Assembly: GCF_024679245.1 (NCBI RefSeq) | Contig: NC_090188.1 | Span: 34,480,951 to 34,544,950, forward strand | Origin: Pseudorasbora parva | Taxonomy: Eukaryota; Chordata; Actinopteri; Cypriniformes; Gobionidae | Reading direction: 5' to 3' | DNA length: 64,000 nt | Shown here: positions 53,906 to 63,992 of the stretch, piece by piece | Numbering within the stretch: the first letter of the stretch is position 1 | Layout: every line of letters begins with the position of its first letter | Translations under genes and position numbers: made by a program | Notes under the pieces: model-generated | What the model saw: only the letters and a program-made list of their open reading frames with translations | Told to the model about the DNA's origin: nothing | Databases searched by the model: none

Positions 53906-55652
53906 TGTAGCGTCTGTGGTCTCTTACAATAAGGATCAAAGAGGAACCCAGTGTTGATTGTAAAAAGGGGGGGTAGCTTTTAGCCGCATGTAAATTAAGA
54001 GCCACGCCACAGAGTCTGGGGGAAGTGACAACTTCGGCAGTTTTACGACCCCGTCCAAATACCACAGGCCCTGATCGGGTCACACGACTCGAACCCTGTT
54101 CCCCCCCCCTTTTCATTCCCCAGACCAAAAGGCGCCAAGGCTCCTGTCAATACACAAAACTCACAAGCACACACACACATTCCTTCTGAAGCTTTAATTA
54201 AGACTATTCTGGACTGTATACGAGGTAGCTTGGTGTGTATATGCATGCTCCTTGACTCAGGCCTACTCAGTCATGGCATAGAAACAATGTAAGCTCATTT
54301 TAAATGCTTGTATTTCTGTGTAAAATTGTATCTCTGTTTTAATATCTCCCAGCCATAAGGTGTTTGATATCTAAATATTCCTATTTCTTTGACTTACTCA
54401 ACGATGCACAAAATGGGATTGTGAAATGTATCATTAATATGTTTAGCCGACTTGGGAGTAAAACCATACAAAATCAACACCCCTTTACGACACCTCAGGA
54501 ACATGCAAAATAGGCCATAAAATGAGACAAAGAGAACTTTTCCCGCTCAGAATTCACCCTCTGGATTGGGTGAATTAGCCAGAAGGGGGCGTGGATTAAT
54601 TCTCTTAAAAGACCAGTGGAGACCACAATCGTTCGCTTCTAAAACTTCTTCCCCTCTTCGCTTCTGAAACTCTCCTCTGAACTCTTCTCTTCTGAAAACT
54701 CCTCTTCAAGAAACTCCTTTTCTACAATCCGGTCTTCAACAACCCTTTGTTCCTCGTTCCATCAACCTAAGCCCAAGGGCTTCTTCAGGAGGTAGACCCG
54801 AAGCGCCGCTAAAGGAAAACTACGTCACCTCCCGACCTCGGAGAGAACTACCTGAGACGCAGAAATATACACACACACACAAGCGAGAAGCCAAAACGAA
54901 ACCAAAAGGAATGCAAGTATTCTTCTTCTTATAAAATTCAAACTGCTGTAAAGAAGGTGTGTATTTTCCCGTTGGGACAAGCTCCGTGAAGGTCGTAGTT
55001 GTTGAACTGAAGGAAAGCTGTGTTTTTACCTCTAAATGCTTTGTACCATCTCTCTCTCTCTCATCTCTCTCTTTTATCTCTCTCTAATTTCAGTCTATTC
55101 ATTATTCTCTTTTATGTATTCTTTCGTTAATACCTACATGTCTACTTTCTTGATGCATATTTAGTGTGTACTTTCTGTGTGAATCGTAGTGTTATTTTTA
55201 GTCTGTGTTTATTAAACCTCCAAAAAGACATTTAATGAGTTGGGTCTGTTGTTCTCCCACATACACAAAGTCAATGAAACTTGCGATCTAAGTTACCTAA
55301 CTGCTTATGCTACTATGTTAGTAAAGTAAACTGTATGACCATTTGAAATATTGAACTTGTCCTGATCAGTAAAGTTAATGTTTCTTATGCGCTCGTAAAG
55401 CAGTGATCCCTTATGGAGAATTGAGTTGAAAAGTCTATTACTAATTTGGTGGACGAACTTAGTAGGATAATTTCAAGCAATTTCATAAAGGGTTACTTGT
55501 ATTTAATTAAACAATTTTCCCTATCGGAAAATTTTTAATACGTAATGAATGACTGGCAAATTATATTCATAAATTCATGAATATTGAATATTGAACCCCT
55601 TTTGAGTTAATTATTCCCCGAGACATTAAACTCATAAGTCATTCTTGTTACA
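53906..55652 (+). repeat. 3' LTR of the endogenous retrovirus
   Basis: 1747 bp, the same ends as the 5' LTR. Differences seen include ACTTTGGC/ACTTCGGC, GACCGAAA/GACCAAAA, CTTATGAA/CTTCTGAA and TTCAGAAA/TTCATAAA, plus a CT tract shorter by about 29 bases. Confidence 0.95.
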
Positions 55653-55769
55653 CTGGGATTTTCAACGACCACAGAGTCGGGACCTCGGTTTAACGTTTCA
55701 TCTGAAGGATGGAATATAACAAAGAGTTAAAAATGTAAGGGGGTCTGAATACTTTCCGTACCCACAGTA

Positions 55770-56641
55770 GATTCAAAGTTACTTATAGTCAGGAAAATGT
55801 CTGTTGGAGGACCACACAATAGTTAGCTTAAACAAGAGTTAGCAGACATTAAGCAGACGGTCTACTACTACACTATGAGTGTTAGTTGACATGTAGTTGC
55901 AAAGTTACTTACGGTCAACAGAATGTTCAAAAGGGACCATCAAAATAAATTGTGGAAAGTTGCAACATTGCTTGTTGTATGTTGAGGCCCCGCTGGCTGC
56001 GCACAGGGGCAAAGTGAAGTCCTGAGGCCTTTTAGTCAGACCGGATGTCTCTAGTCTTTTCCACATCGCAACAAGAAGAGAGAGCCACTGAGGTAGAGTT
56101 ATTTTATAACTTCCATTGAGGTCACACCTCTCAAATTTAGCTTGACCAATGAAAAAGGTGTGATTTTGGTTTGGACGCTGACTCATTTGCATGACCAGAG
56201 TGGGTTTGCAGATGTGTGTGCCATTAAACTCTGTAGTGCATTAGTACCATAACAAGAGTTTCACTGAAGTTACAAAGATGTGGTATAGCCCAATTTTCGT
56301 GATACTAATAAAGGATCATTTTGAAATCCAGCATGGTATAGACGAGGTTACATTCAGCATGCATAAAACAATATAAAAAACATAGACAGTATATAAAACA
56401 GTAATAAAACACACAATGTCCTTGAATGCTTTTTAATTTGTATAAAGGTTTGTCTATAAATTAATGGCATGAAATAATTTTTATGGGCCATATGTGTCTG
56501 TTTCAATAGTGAATGTGAAAGCGAATTCTCCCTTCCGTCTTTGTTGCCATGGTAACAAGGAGCCTGTTCCCCTTTTGGTGGGTTGTTTACAGACACCTAG
56601 GCACCTGTTGTTGGGTGAGGGTTCTGTTGGATTATTCAATA
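55770..56641. other. No gene seen
   Basis: AT-rich sequence after the Tc1 end. The open frames are short and without recognisable domains. Confidence 0.45.
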
Positions 56642-56649
56642 AATATAAG

Positions 56650-56920
56650 CAGGGCTTGACATTAAATTTTTTGCTCACCAACCACCGTGACTAGTGGTTT
56701 TCCAAAGTTACTAGCCGCTCAGCATTTTCACTGGTCACAATTTTGCTGTTTGGAAATTACATTGTATATGTTTAAAGTTGACTTTGGCATGCGTAAATTA
56801 CTTGATTTTGAGTCATTTTACTTGATTTAGAAGATTTAAAACCCTTTCAAAGACTACATTGTATATCAGCTAGGATGTGCAGGTGGGCAATATGATAGGC
56901 TATGAGTTATTTTAGTTAGG

Positions 56921-56984
<64 letters not shown>

Positions 56985-57438
56985 TTGATAAACATTAATG
57001 ACAGACAGGTATTTAATTGGGCTGCTGAATGCATGGATGTAATATTTGTGACACATACGTTATTACCCACCTGTTTACATACACTAAAGCCATAACCGAC
57101 TGTGTTCATGCGATGGACATTTTGACATTAGTGTGCGCGTGCGTGTATTTGACTATTCAGGAGTGAGGAGAACTGATCACGCGTGTGACAGAGAGCGCAG
57201 GCGAGAGAGCGCATTTGTTGTGTGTCATTCAGCGCGATTCCGCCTATCTCGCCTTCACTAAGTATAAAGAGTTGTAGTTGAATTGTTGCCAATTTTGTGA
57301 TACGACGGTCTTGGCATTTCATTTAGCTGTAAATTATATTCAACCCGCCAAAGTGGCTAGTGGGAGTGGCTGCCGTACCCGTCACAGCTGAAATCTACCC
57401 GCATTTGGCGGGTTGGCGGGTGTTAATGTCAAGCCCTG
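56650..57438. mobile_element. hAT element (CAGGGCTTGACATTAA ends)
   Basis: Terminal inverted repeats CAGGGCTTGACATTAA and TTAATGTCAAGCCCTG enclose 789 bp. The 8-bp duplication AATATAAG is perfect on both sides (56642-56649, 57439-57446). Subterminal ACTAGTGG/CCACT-type motifs repeat near both ends. No transposase frame. A long AT microsatellite lies inside (about 56922-56981). This is the cleanest DNA-transposon copy in the window. Confidence 0.92.
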
Positions 57439-57446
57439 AATATAAG

Positions 57447-58560
57447 ACATAATTGTGTCTTATTGGTCCAACCGCTACAAAACCAAACAATTTGTTGACT
57501 TTTCCAATTGCAAAGTTGTTTTATTCAATTTTATTTATTTTTATTCATTATTATTATTTAAAAAAAAATAATAGTTTGAGAAGTATTTTGTACATACAGA
57601 GGAAGTCAATAGTATATCTTTTGCATACAGATTTGGAACGACATGATGAATAAATCATTTTTACAGGGTGACCTATCCCTTTAAATTATTTAAATAAATA
57701 AATAAAAACCAGCCTTGGAGGTTTTGATTTTCTTGGTAAAAAGAATCAATCATTACAAATAAAGAAACATGAGGAGTTAACCTTCTATAACCAAGACAAC
57801 TGAATAAGCAAATGACTTTATGGCAGTTAATCTAATCTAATCTAATCTAATCTAGTTAAACAGCAATTCTCCTGCAGCCTTTTCAGAAGAGTAGACTTTA
57901 AAAGTCTATCCTCACTCATTTATATGTTGTCCATTAGCTTTCCACACAGCTTCACAGTACATAACCTTCAATGATACATTAGCAGCTTGCTGCCTCAATA
58001 GAGATGTGCTTTCTGAAATACTTCATGGGCCACTGTCTTTTAACAGCATCAATGCTATTCCCATGTAATTTATAATCCCATGACTGTCATGTTCAAAAAA
58101 AAAAAAAAAAACACACCTGCCACGCTTTTCACTTTCTCTATGCACACAGCTGAATGCTAATGAGGTGTCGTCTTGCACTGTCAGAACCTATGGATGATAC
58201 AAATGAGAAGTGACATGAATGAGGTGGGAAGGGGAGATAGGGTGGTCTCCGTCTCTGACAGATATAAGGATGGAAAGATAGATGTGAATCCGTAATGATC
58301 GCTGCTGGGCTCAACAAACGTGACTGCTCACAGCTCTCAGAAGTGTAATCCACAAGGTCCCTTTATACAAAGTGCAGGATACAGCATATCAAAGGAAGAA
58401 AAAACTCCCAAAGGCTTCTCATAATAGATACATATAGTAAGGCTTCATCTATAGAAGACAAAAGTATTGTTGTGCTCAACGAAGTTTGAAGGCCATGAAG
58501 AGGACATTTATTTATGATTAAAGAGAGAATAAGATATATGGGGTAGGGATAACTGATTTT
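57447..58560. other. No gene seen; short pentanucleotide repeat
   Basis: A TAATC pentamer is repeated about five times at 57828-57854, and ACAGGGTGACCTATCCCTTTAA near 57663 is the end of a small repeat family. Otherwise AT-rich with no gene. Confidence 0.5.
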
Positions 58561-58564
58561 ACCT

Positions 58565-59050
58565 TCGTTAAGTCACATTTATTTATAGTACTTCATACAA
58601 TACAGAGTGTTTCAAAGCAGCTTCACAGTAAGAAACAGGAAAGCAATTTAAGCTGTAAAGGAGCACTAAAAAGACAATGTTGTCGATATTCAGCTCAGTT
58701 TGGTTCAATGTTGATTCAGTTTAGTTTAAATGTTGCAAAATTCATTAGTTATGAAGCAAACTTAATTCAACTATAAAGCGGCTTTAAAGAAGATAATAGT
58801 GTCATTGATTCAATAAGTGTTCTTCTAAACAAGCTTAATTCAGTTATAAGTAACACTACAGAAGGCAATAAAGTTTTTATTCAGCTCAAGTCAGTTCAAT
58901 GTTGATTTAATTTAGTTTAATATCACTGTTGATGTTGCAGACTTCATCAATTATGAAACCAATTTGATTCAGCTATAAAACAGCACCACAGAAGACAATT
59001 GTCATTATCCAGCTCAATTTAGCTCAAGTTTGGTTCTCATTCAATAGGGT
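58565..59050. repeat. Fish interspersed repeat with internal sub-repeats
   Basis: It starts with AAGTCACATTTATTTATAGT and TTTCAAAGCAGCTTCACAGT (compare 28455-28530). The module GGTTCAATGTTGATTCAGTT, with TTATGAAGCAAACTTAATTC, then recurs in diverged form (near 58700, 58880 and 58960). It looks like a member of a common cyprinid repeat; no coding content. Confidence 0.5.
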
Positions 59051-59187
59051 CAGTGCAGACAAATCGATAGTATAACTGAGTATTAGGTCCCATGGTATTT
59101 GTATAATTTGTCTATATTGTGTGTAATATAATAAAATATTACATGTGTATGTTAATAAACAAATATAATTACTTTAAAAAAAAACTA

Positions 59188-59225
59188 TGTACACTGATCA
59201 GGCATAACATTATGACCTTCCTAAA
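59188..59225. repeat. Tc1-like terminal fragment
   Basis: TACACTGATCAGGCATAACA followed by TTATGACC is the end sequence of a fish Tc1/mariner family. Nothing else of the element follows beyond about 59260. Confidence 0.5.
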
Positions 59226-59260
59226 ATTGCGTTGGTCCCCATTATCATCAATTACATTTT

Positions 59261-60000
59261 TACCCTTAAATGGGTTGGAGAGGTTTTTTTTGCATTTACT
59301 AATTCTTGGAAAAGACACAGTCTCTATGTGATAATATTTATGTGAAAAAGTCTCAATGTTTTGGGATTTATCTGACTTCTGTGACGTGTGACATCAAGCA
59401 GGTTCACTCAAAAAAAATCTCTTTAAACTTACTTAATATAATTACGATAATTACGACAGTGGTTCCACACAAGCTAATTACTTTTTATTAACATTAATTG
59501 ATTTTTTTTTAATCTATGCAAGCTCCTTGTGTTGTGACAACATAACTGAATAAGAGAGAATCTATTCTGAAATTGTACTGTCCAACCAAATCAATGGTAT
59601 TACTTCCATGTAACTTTTAAGTTTAGTGAACATGCTTTAGTTCATTTAAAACTTCATTTAAAAATTATGGACAGTGGTTCCATCCAATTAGTTTTTGTTA
59701 CTTAAACTCAATGTTTTGTATTTAAAGTTATGCCATTCAAATCCAATTCATTTTGTTTGTGTGTGATTGTCTTGTAGAGTCATAAAAAAGTCAAGATGCG
59801 TAATAAAAGGATCAAACTGTATTTGTTCAAGGGTTGCAATTACATTCAAGAAACCTGTGCAAATGCATTAACATTAGCTAAATGACTTTTACAACATCAT
59901 ATACTTTAAAGACTCGAGTCATTCTTCAGTAAAGTCACTGAAAGTAAAAAATAAAATAAAATAAAGAACTCTCTAAAACTTTGTAAAGGATAAATACAAT
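59261..60000. other. No gene seen
   Basis: AT-rich sequence without a supported feature; frames are short and low-complexity. Confidence 0.45.
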
Positions 60001-60002
60001 TA

Positions 60003-60095
60003 AATTAAAGGGTTAGTTCACCCAAAAATAAAAATGATGTAAATTATTACTCACCCTGATGCCGTTCCAGACCTCTAAGACCTTTGTTCCTCTTC
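60003..60095. repeat. Small fish repeat (GTTAGTTCACCCAAAAAT)
   Basis: AAAGGGTTAGTTCACCCAAA and ATTACTCACCCTGATGCCGT match a very abundant zebrafish/cyprinid repeat known to me. It is truncated by the DIRS-type sequence that begins near 60100. Its opposite-end motif is seen near 29291 and 57670. Confidence 0.6.
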
Positions 60096-60109
60096 AGACC
60101 AAGCCTGCA

Positions 60110-60490
60110 GTGCCCCTCTCAGAAACTGAAGCTTTCGCGCCTCGATCGCCCCCCCTGAGAGGGAACAAGCACTGCGTCGAAACGACGAATTTAAGGATGC
60201 TCCCTAAGCATCAACGCATCTGAAGTATGAATGAAACTAGTCCAATCCTGATTGGTGCTACGTCATGACATAGATGTGACGGCATACCCGGAAGCTATAA
60301 AGGGGAGCCCGGCACATTGTAGCGTCAATTATCGCGATGAAGCAAAACGCTCTCAGGCGATACGCAGTGTGGCGACGAGACGCAGTGCTCGTTCCCTCTC
60401 AGGGAACAAGGGTTATATACATAATCCAAAACGTTCCCTATATCGAGGGAACTTCACACTGCATCGAAATGACGAATTTGGGGAACGAGT
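60110..60490 (-). repeat. DIRS terminal region with split direct repeats
   Basis: A block at about 60159-60193 (GAGGGAACAAGCACTGCGTC, then GAAACGACGAATTTA) recurs in diverged form at about 60445-60480 (GAGGGAACTTCACACTGCAT, then CGAAATGACGAATTTG). Short palindromes GTTCCCTCTCAGGGAAC and GTTCCCTATATCGAGGGAAC lie near 60389 and 60433. Such split and inverted blocks are the expected end structures of DIRS elements, which replicate through circular DNA. Confidence 0.6.
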
Positions 60491-60559
60491 ACCCACTAGG
60501 CCACACCAAGGATATGCCTGCCCTATTGTGAAACTGGAGACCAGGCACAATTAGGACTG

Positions 60560-62451
60560 GAGTACCCTGCCACCAGGTGTCGCAGGGAGGTGTAAGCTGT
60601 AAAAGCTTATAAAAGTGTGCTGAGTAGCTCAACCAGCCGCTTCACAAATGTCCTGCATAGGGACTCCGAAGAGAAGGGCCACTGAGGAGGCCATGCCCCT
60701 GGTAGAATGGGCTCTCAAGGCTATAGGTGAAGGCAGATTGCGCACCTGATATGCCAAATCTATAGCCTGCACATTCCAATTACTAATAGTAGGGGTTGAT
60801 GCAGGCAACCCTTTCTTGGGTGAGCCAAAACACACTAACAGCTGGTCTCATTTCCTCCACTGAGCTGACCTTTCCAGATAAACCCTCAAGGCCCAAACAG
60901 GGCACAAGAGGAACAGTCTCCCTTCTTCCGCTGTCGCATGGGGCGGGGGATGAAATGCCTAAAGAACCAAGGACCTGACCACACTGGACGGGACCTTAGG
61001 CACATAGCCTGGTCTAGGGTGCAGTAGGGAGCTTTTACTCCTCCAGGGGCAAACTCCAAGCAGGTTGGCGTAATGGCCAAGGCTTGAAGATGCCCCACTC
61101 TCCTAAGAGAAGTGACGGCTAGGAGGAACACCACTTTAAGCGTCAGATTCTTGGGTTCCGCTGACTCCAGTGGTTCGAAGGGGGGCTCAGCCAGACTGTG
61201 AGGGACCAAGCAGTCAAGGGCAAAGAACACAGGATTTCCAACCAAAAAAATAATTTATTAAATGAAGAAAGCCAAAGTTCACAAATTAAATTACTTGAAA
61301 AACTGAATGAAAATAAAGTCAGGTCTGGGCCCAAAACAAAAGGGTACACTGAACAGAACCAAACTTAACAATAATCAAACCAAACTAAACAGAAAAAAAA
61401 CATGGCCTCCCCAAATGCCACACATGGGGAAATTTATACACAAAGGACTAGTCCATTACACACACATAGGGAACAACAAACATCCATTAACCCAAGGATA
61501 ATAAATGAGACTACATGACAAAGTTGTTAATTAATTCACCAACAGGTCATAAACAAGTTAATATACACAAACAAATATAATAACCAAAAAATAAACAAAC
61601 AATCTTACACCCCCTCCCCCGGCTAATCTGCAGCATGGACTCAACCACCGGCACAAAATGGCGGCTGCTGACGCCAGCTGGTCCTTTACTCAAACGGACC
61701 TCCACAGAAGTGCAGCGCTCTGCCCAGACAGCATCAAACCTCCGCTTTTCACATATAGGTAACTTAAACTCAAAGAAACAAATGTTAACACAATATACCA
61801 CTAATAACTACAAAGTGTGCACCCAAACTAGTCATGTATGGCATCAGTGTAAATTAGAAATAAAGTGGTGAACCTGAACCAAATCTGTGTCTGTCTTTAT
61901 TATGAAATTTACAATGTGATCTGCAACAGAATATCTAATCATGAAATATACTAAAAGACCAGCAACCTAATGTGTAAACAAACAAGAGAAAGATGCATGT
62001 CTATGTGGGTGTGGCTTAGTTACCGCCTTGCTGTGTGGCCACGTTGTCGGCCATCACACAGACCTTCGAGAACGACTGCCAGATCCTATGTAGGTACTCT
62101 GGTACGGACTACAGGCCTCATTCTCCGTGCCCCACGGAGGAAACGTACAACCAAATGGTGCCTACCAAAAGGCCAATCACTTAATGGAGCGTGTCAAGAT
62201 CCAATAGCTGCCACATACACAAGTGTGGACGGTGTAAGCCCTGAAGAGAAACGATTTTGGAGGAACTCCAACACTGAAGCCATTGGGTCCACCTCGCGTT
62301 CTCTACACCAAGTGACAAAGACACTCCACTTGAGGCTGTACAATCTCCTTGTAGACGGGACCCAAAAGCTAAGTAGGATCTCTATAACGTCTGCTGGTAA
62401 TCCCTCCTCTCGGTACCTGGCCCCCTCAGGGGCCAGACCGAGAGGTTCCAT
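60560..62451 (-). pseudogene. DIRS tyrosine recombinase, interrupted
   Basis: The N-terminal SAM-like domain is at 62451-62194 (STRRLYSLKWSVFVTWCRE, SSGLTPSTLVYVAAI). Its continuation toward 62064 (VVRFLRGARR, DLAVVLEGL) is cut by an inserted LTR-like element. The catalytic domain resumes at 61191 (PPFEPLESAE, LLAVTSLRRVGHLQALA with the first Arg). The HxxR box is in AHSTRGMASSVALLFG near 60690. Just after QDICEAAG, the usual Trp codon has become TGA (60631-60629). The nucleophile Tyr block, HTFISFYSL, lies just downstream. It would insert circular element DNA by recombination. Confidence 0.8.
61197..62058. mobile_element. 862-bp TG...CA insert (solo-LTR-like) in the DIRS recombinase
   Basis: The insert starts TGTGAGGGACC and ends GGCCATCACA, with perfect 5-bp duplication CAGAC on both sides (61192-61196, 62059-62063). 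These ends are those of an LTR element. There is no second copy of either end inside and no coding domain, so a solo LTR is the simplest reading. TACACCCCCTCCCCCGG at 61606-61622 is polypurine on the minus strand, so a short non-autonomous element is also possible. Confidence 0.7.
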
Positions 62452-63470
62452 ATTTTGGGACGGGGGTGAAATATTGTGCCCCCTGCCTCCTCAGAGGGAC
62501 CTGCCACGGGAGATCCACCAGCAGAGCTATTATGTCCGAGAACCATACTCGAGTCGGCCAACGAGGAGCCACCAGAAGGAGACTGACTCTTTGTTGCCGA
62601 ACTCTCTTCAGGACCCCTGGGAGCAGATCGATAGGGGGAAATGCGTACAGACACAGCCTCGGCCATGTCTGTACCATGGCATCCAACCCCAGCAGAGCTG
62701 GATGCGTGAGAGAGAACCACAGTGGGCAGTGGGGCGTCTCTTGAGATGCGAACAAATCCACTTCCACTGGGCCGAACCTCTTGCATATCGACTCCACCAC
62801 CTCCGGGTGGAGCCGCCATTCCCCGGGCCTCAGCCCCTGCCTCGACAGTATGTCTGCCCCCTGATTCTGTATCACCGGGATATACATTGCCCTGAGGAAT
62901 AACAGTTTCTCTTGTGACCAGCGAAGAATGAGATGTGCCAGTTTGCATAGTGGGTGCGATCTCAACCCCCCCCCCCCCCCCCCCCTGGCGGTTTAGGTAC
63001 TCCACGACTGCCATATTGTCCGAACGGACCAGAATGTGGTGTCCACGAAGTTCCAGGAAGAAACTCCTGAGAGCTCTGTAGACCGCCATCATTTCTAGGC
63101 AATTTATGTGCCAGGTTGAATGACGGTCCTCCCATGAACCACAACCAGTGAGGGAGGCATTTGTTGAAACGGTTTTCCGGCAACATGATCCTCCCAGCAC
63201 TGGCCCTTGGGACAGAAACCAAACTTTCTTCCATATACCTAGAGCCCAAAGGCATTTGCGCATGACTCTGATCATACGGAATGGGTTCCCTCTGGGGGAA
63301 AACCCTTTGGTTTTCAGCCACCACTGTAGGGCCCTCATATGTAGCAGGCCGAACGGAATGACGTTGGATGCTGCTGCTAGATGCCCCAACACTATCTGAA
63401 AGTGTTTTACAGTGATGCTTTGGCCCAGCTTTATCTTTGAGACTATCGTGTCAGTATTGATCTTAGCCCC
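62382..63470 (-). pseudogene. DIRS RNase H region, frameshifted at a poly-C tract
   Basis: From about 63460 down to 62986 one frame reads RT-connection and RNase H sequence (GQSITVKHFQIVLGHLAAAS, INCLEMMAVYRAL, LVRSDNMAVVEYLNRQ). After the C-run at 62966-62985 the sense continues in a different frame down to 62426 (VIQNQGADILSRQGL, VEVDLFASQETPHCPLW, LLVAPRWPTRVWF). The first ~180 residues of the long 63992-62382 frame are a shadow of RT and not real protein. Confidence 0.82.
62966..62985. repeat. Poly-C homopolymer (20 bases)
   Basis: Twenty consecutive C on the plus strand (poly-G on the coding strand) lie inside the DIRS RNase H, exactly where the reading frame changes. Slippage of this run, in vivo or during sequencing, is the likely cause of the shift. 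Confidence 0.95.
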
Positions 63471-63992
63471 AAGCATTGAATATGAGCTAGAACTGCATCT
63501 CGATGTTGAACTTCGATGTTGAATGACTGAGCCAATATTAGCCAGTCGTTGATATAATTTAGTACACGGATGCCCTGAAGTCTCAGTGGAGCCAGAGCTG
63601 CATCCATGCATTTGGTGGATGTGCGAGGGGAAAGAGCTAGACCGAAGGGAAGCACTCGATATTGGTACGCTTCGCCCCTGAAAGTGAACCTCAGAAACTT
63701 CCTGTGGCAAGGAAGGATGGAGACATGAAAATAGGCGTATTTTAAATCTATCGTGACGAACCAGTCCTTGGGCTGGATCTGACTCACGATGGTGGGAATA
63801 GTCAACATTTTGAACCTGAATCTCCTCAGAGACCGGTTCAGATACCTCAGATCTAAAATCGGCCGAAGCCCTCCATCCTTTTTTGGAACTATAAAGTACC
63901 GACTGTAGAACCCGGCCTCCCTCTCCGACGGTGGGACCCATACTATGGTTCCCTTTGTCAGCAAGGATTTTACTTCTTGTTCCATTACCCAA
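63443..63992 (-). pseudogene. DIRS reverse transcriptase (fingers and palm)
   Basis: The frame 63985-63443 reads VKSLLTKGTIVWVPPSER, RYFIVPKKDGGLRPILDLR, FVTIDLKYAYFHVSI (first catalytic Asp), YRVLPFGLALSPRTSTKC and LNYINDWLILAQS. The active-site box is Tyr-Ile-Asn-Asp where Tyr-Ile-Asp-Asp is expected, so one metal-binding Asp is lost. The frame leaves RT near 63480, where RNase H continues in another frame. The 5' end is cut by the window. Confidence 0.85.

Larger units (their letters stand above)
38365..55652 (+). mobile_element. 17.3-kb endogenous retrovirus with gag, pol and env
   Basis: Two LTRs of 1776 and 1747 bp (TGTAGCG...GTTACA) enclose a long leader, gag, pol and env on the plus strand. 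A 4-bp CTGG duplication (38361-38364, 55653-55656), a primer-site candidate after the 5' LTR and a polypurine tract before the 3' LTR complete a provirus. By eye the LTRs differ at about ten positions plus the length of a CT tract, so the insertion is young. At 17.3 kb (15.6 kb without the env insertion) it is far longer than ordinary retroviruses of 8-12 kb. Pol has the RT-tether-RNase H-integrase order of Retroviridae, whereas Env resembles F-type fusion proteins. Coding damage: a gag frameshift, a pol frameshift, one integrase stop and an env insertion. I suspect the retrovirus-related fish lineage called lokiretroviruses, but placement needs phylogeny. Confidence 0.92.
38028..55712 (-). 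mobile_element. LINE 3' tail (L2/CR1-like), split by the retrovirus
   Basis: 38028-38364 begins with an (AAT)n array followed by TTTATATAGCGCTTTTCAAG and TCAAAGCGCTTTACAT, which on the minus strand is the familiar LINE 3' end (AAAGCGCTTTGA ... GCGCTATATAAA, then ATT repeats). It continues up to GGACATCCTGG. 55653-55712 continues with CTGGGATTTTCAACGACC and GGACCTCGGTTTAACG. The Tc1 bases AATATAA occur at both edges (38026-38032, 55713-55719), a plausible target duplication. Confidence 0.75.
36468..55767 (-). mobile_element. Tc1-like element split by later insertions
   Basis: The left part (36468-38030) starts with a family end containing GTACAGAAAGTATTCAGACC, and the right part (55713-55767) ends GGGGTCTGAATACTTTCCGT, followed by ACCCACAG and TA. 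Together they form one Tc1 copy of the type widespread in zebrafish and salmonids. It was cut in the right subterminal region (GGCTGCAATATAA / AATATAACAAAGAG) by a LINE tail, which was in turn cut by a retrovirus. The transposase lies on the minus strand in the left part. Confidence 0.85.

Noticed and set aside
56921..57109. Minus-strand frame with an Ile-Tyr tail
   Set aside because: Translation of the AT microsatellite inside the hAT element.
62382..63992. Single 536-residue protein on the minus strand
   Set aside because: Its first part is a shadow frame of RT and its last part a shadow of the next frame; only the middle is genuine RNase H sequence.
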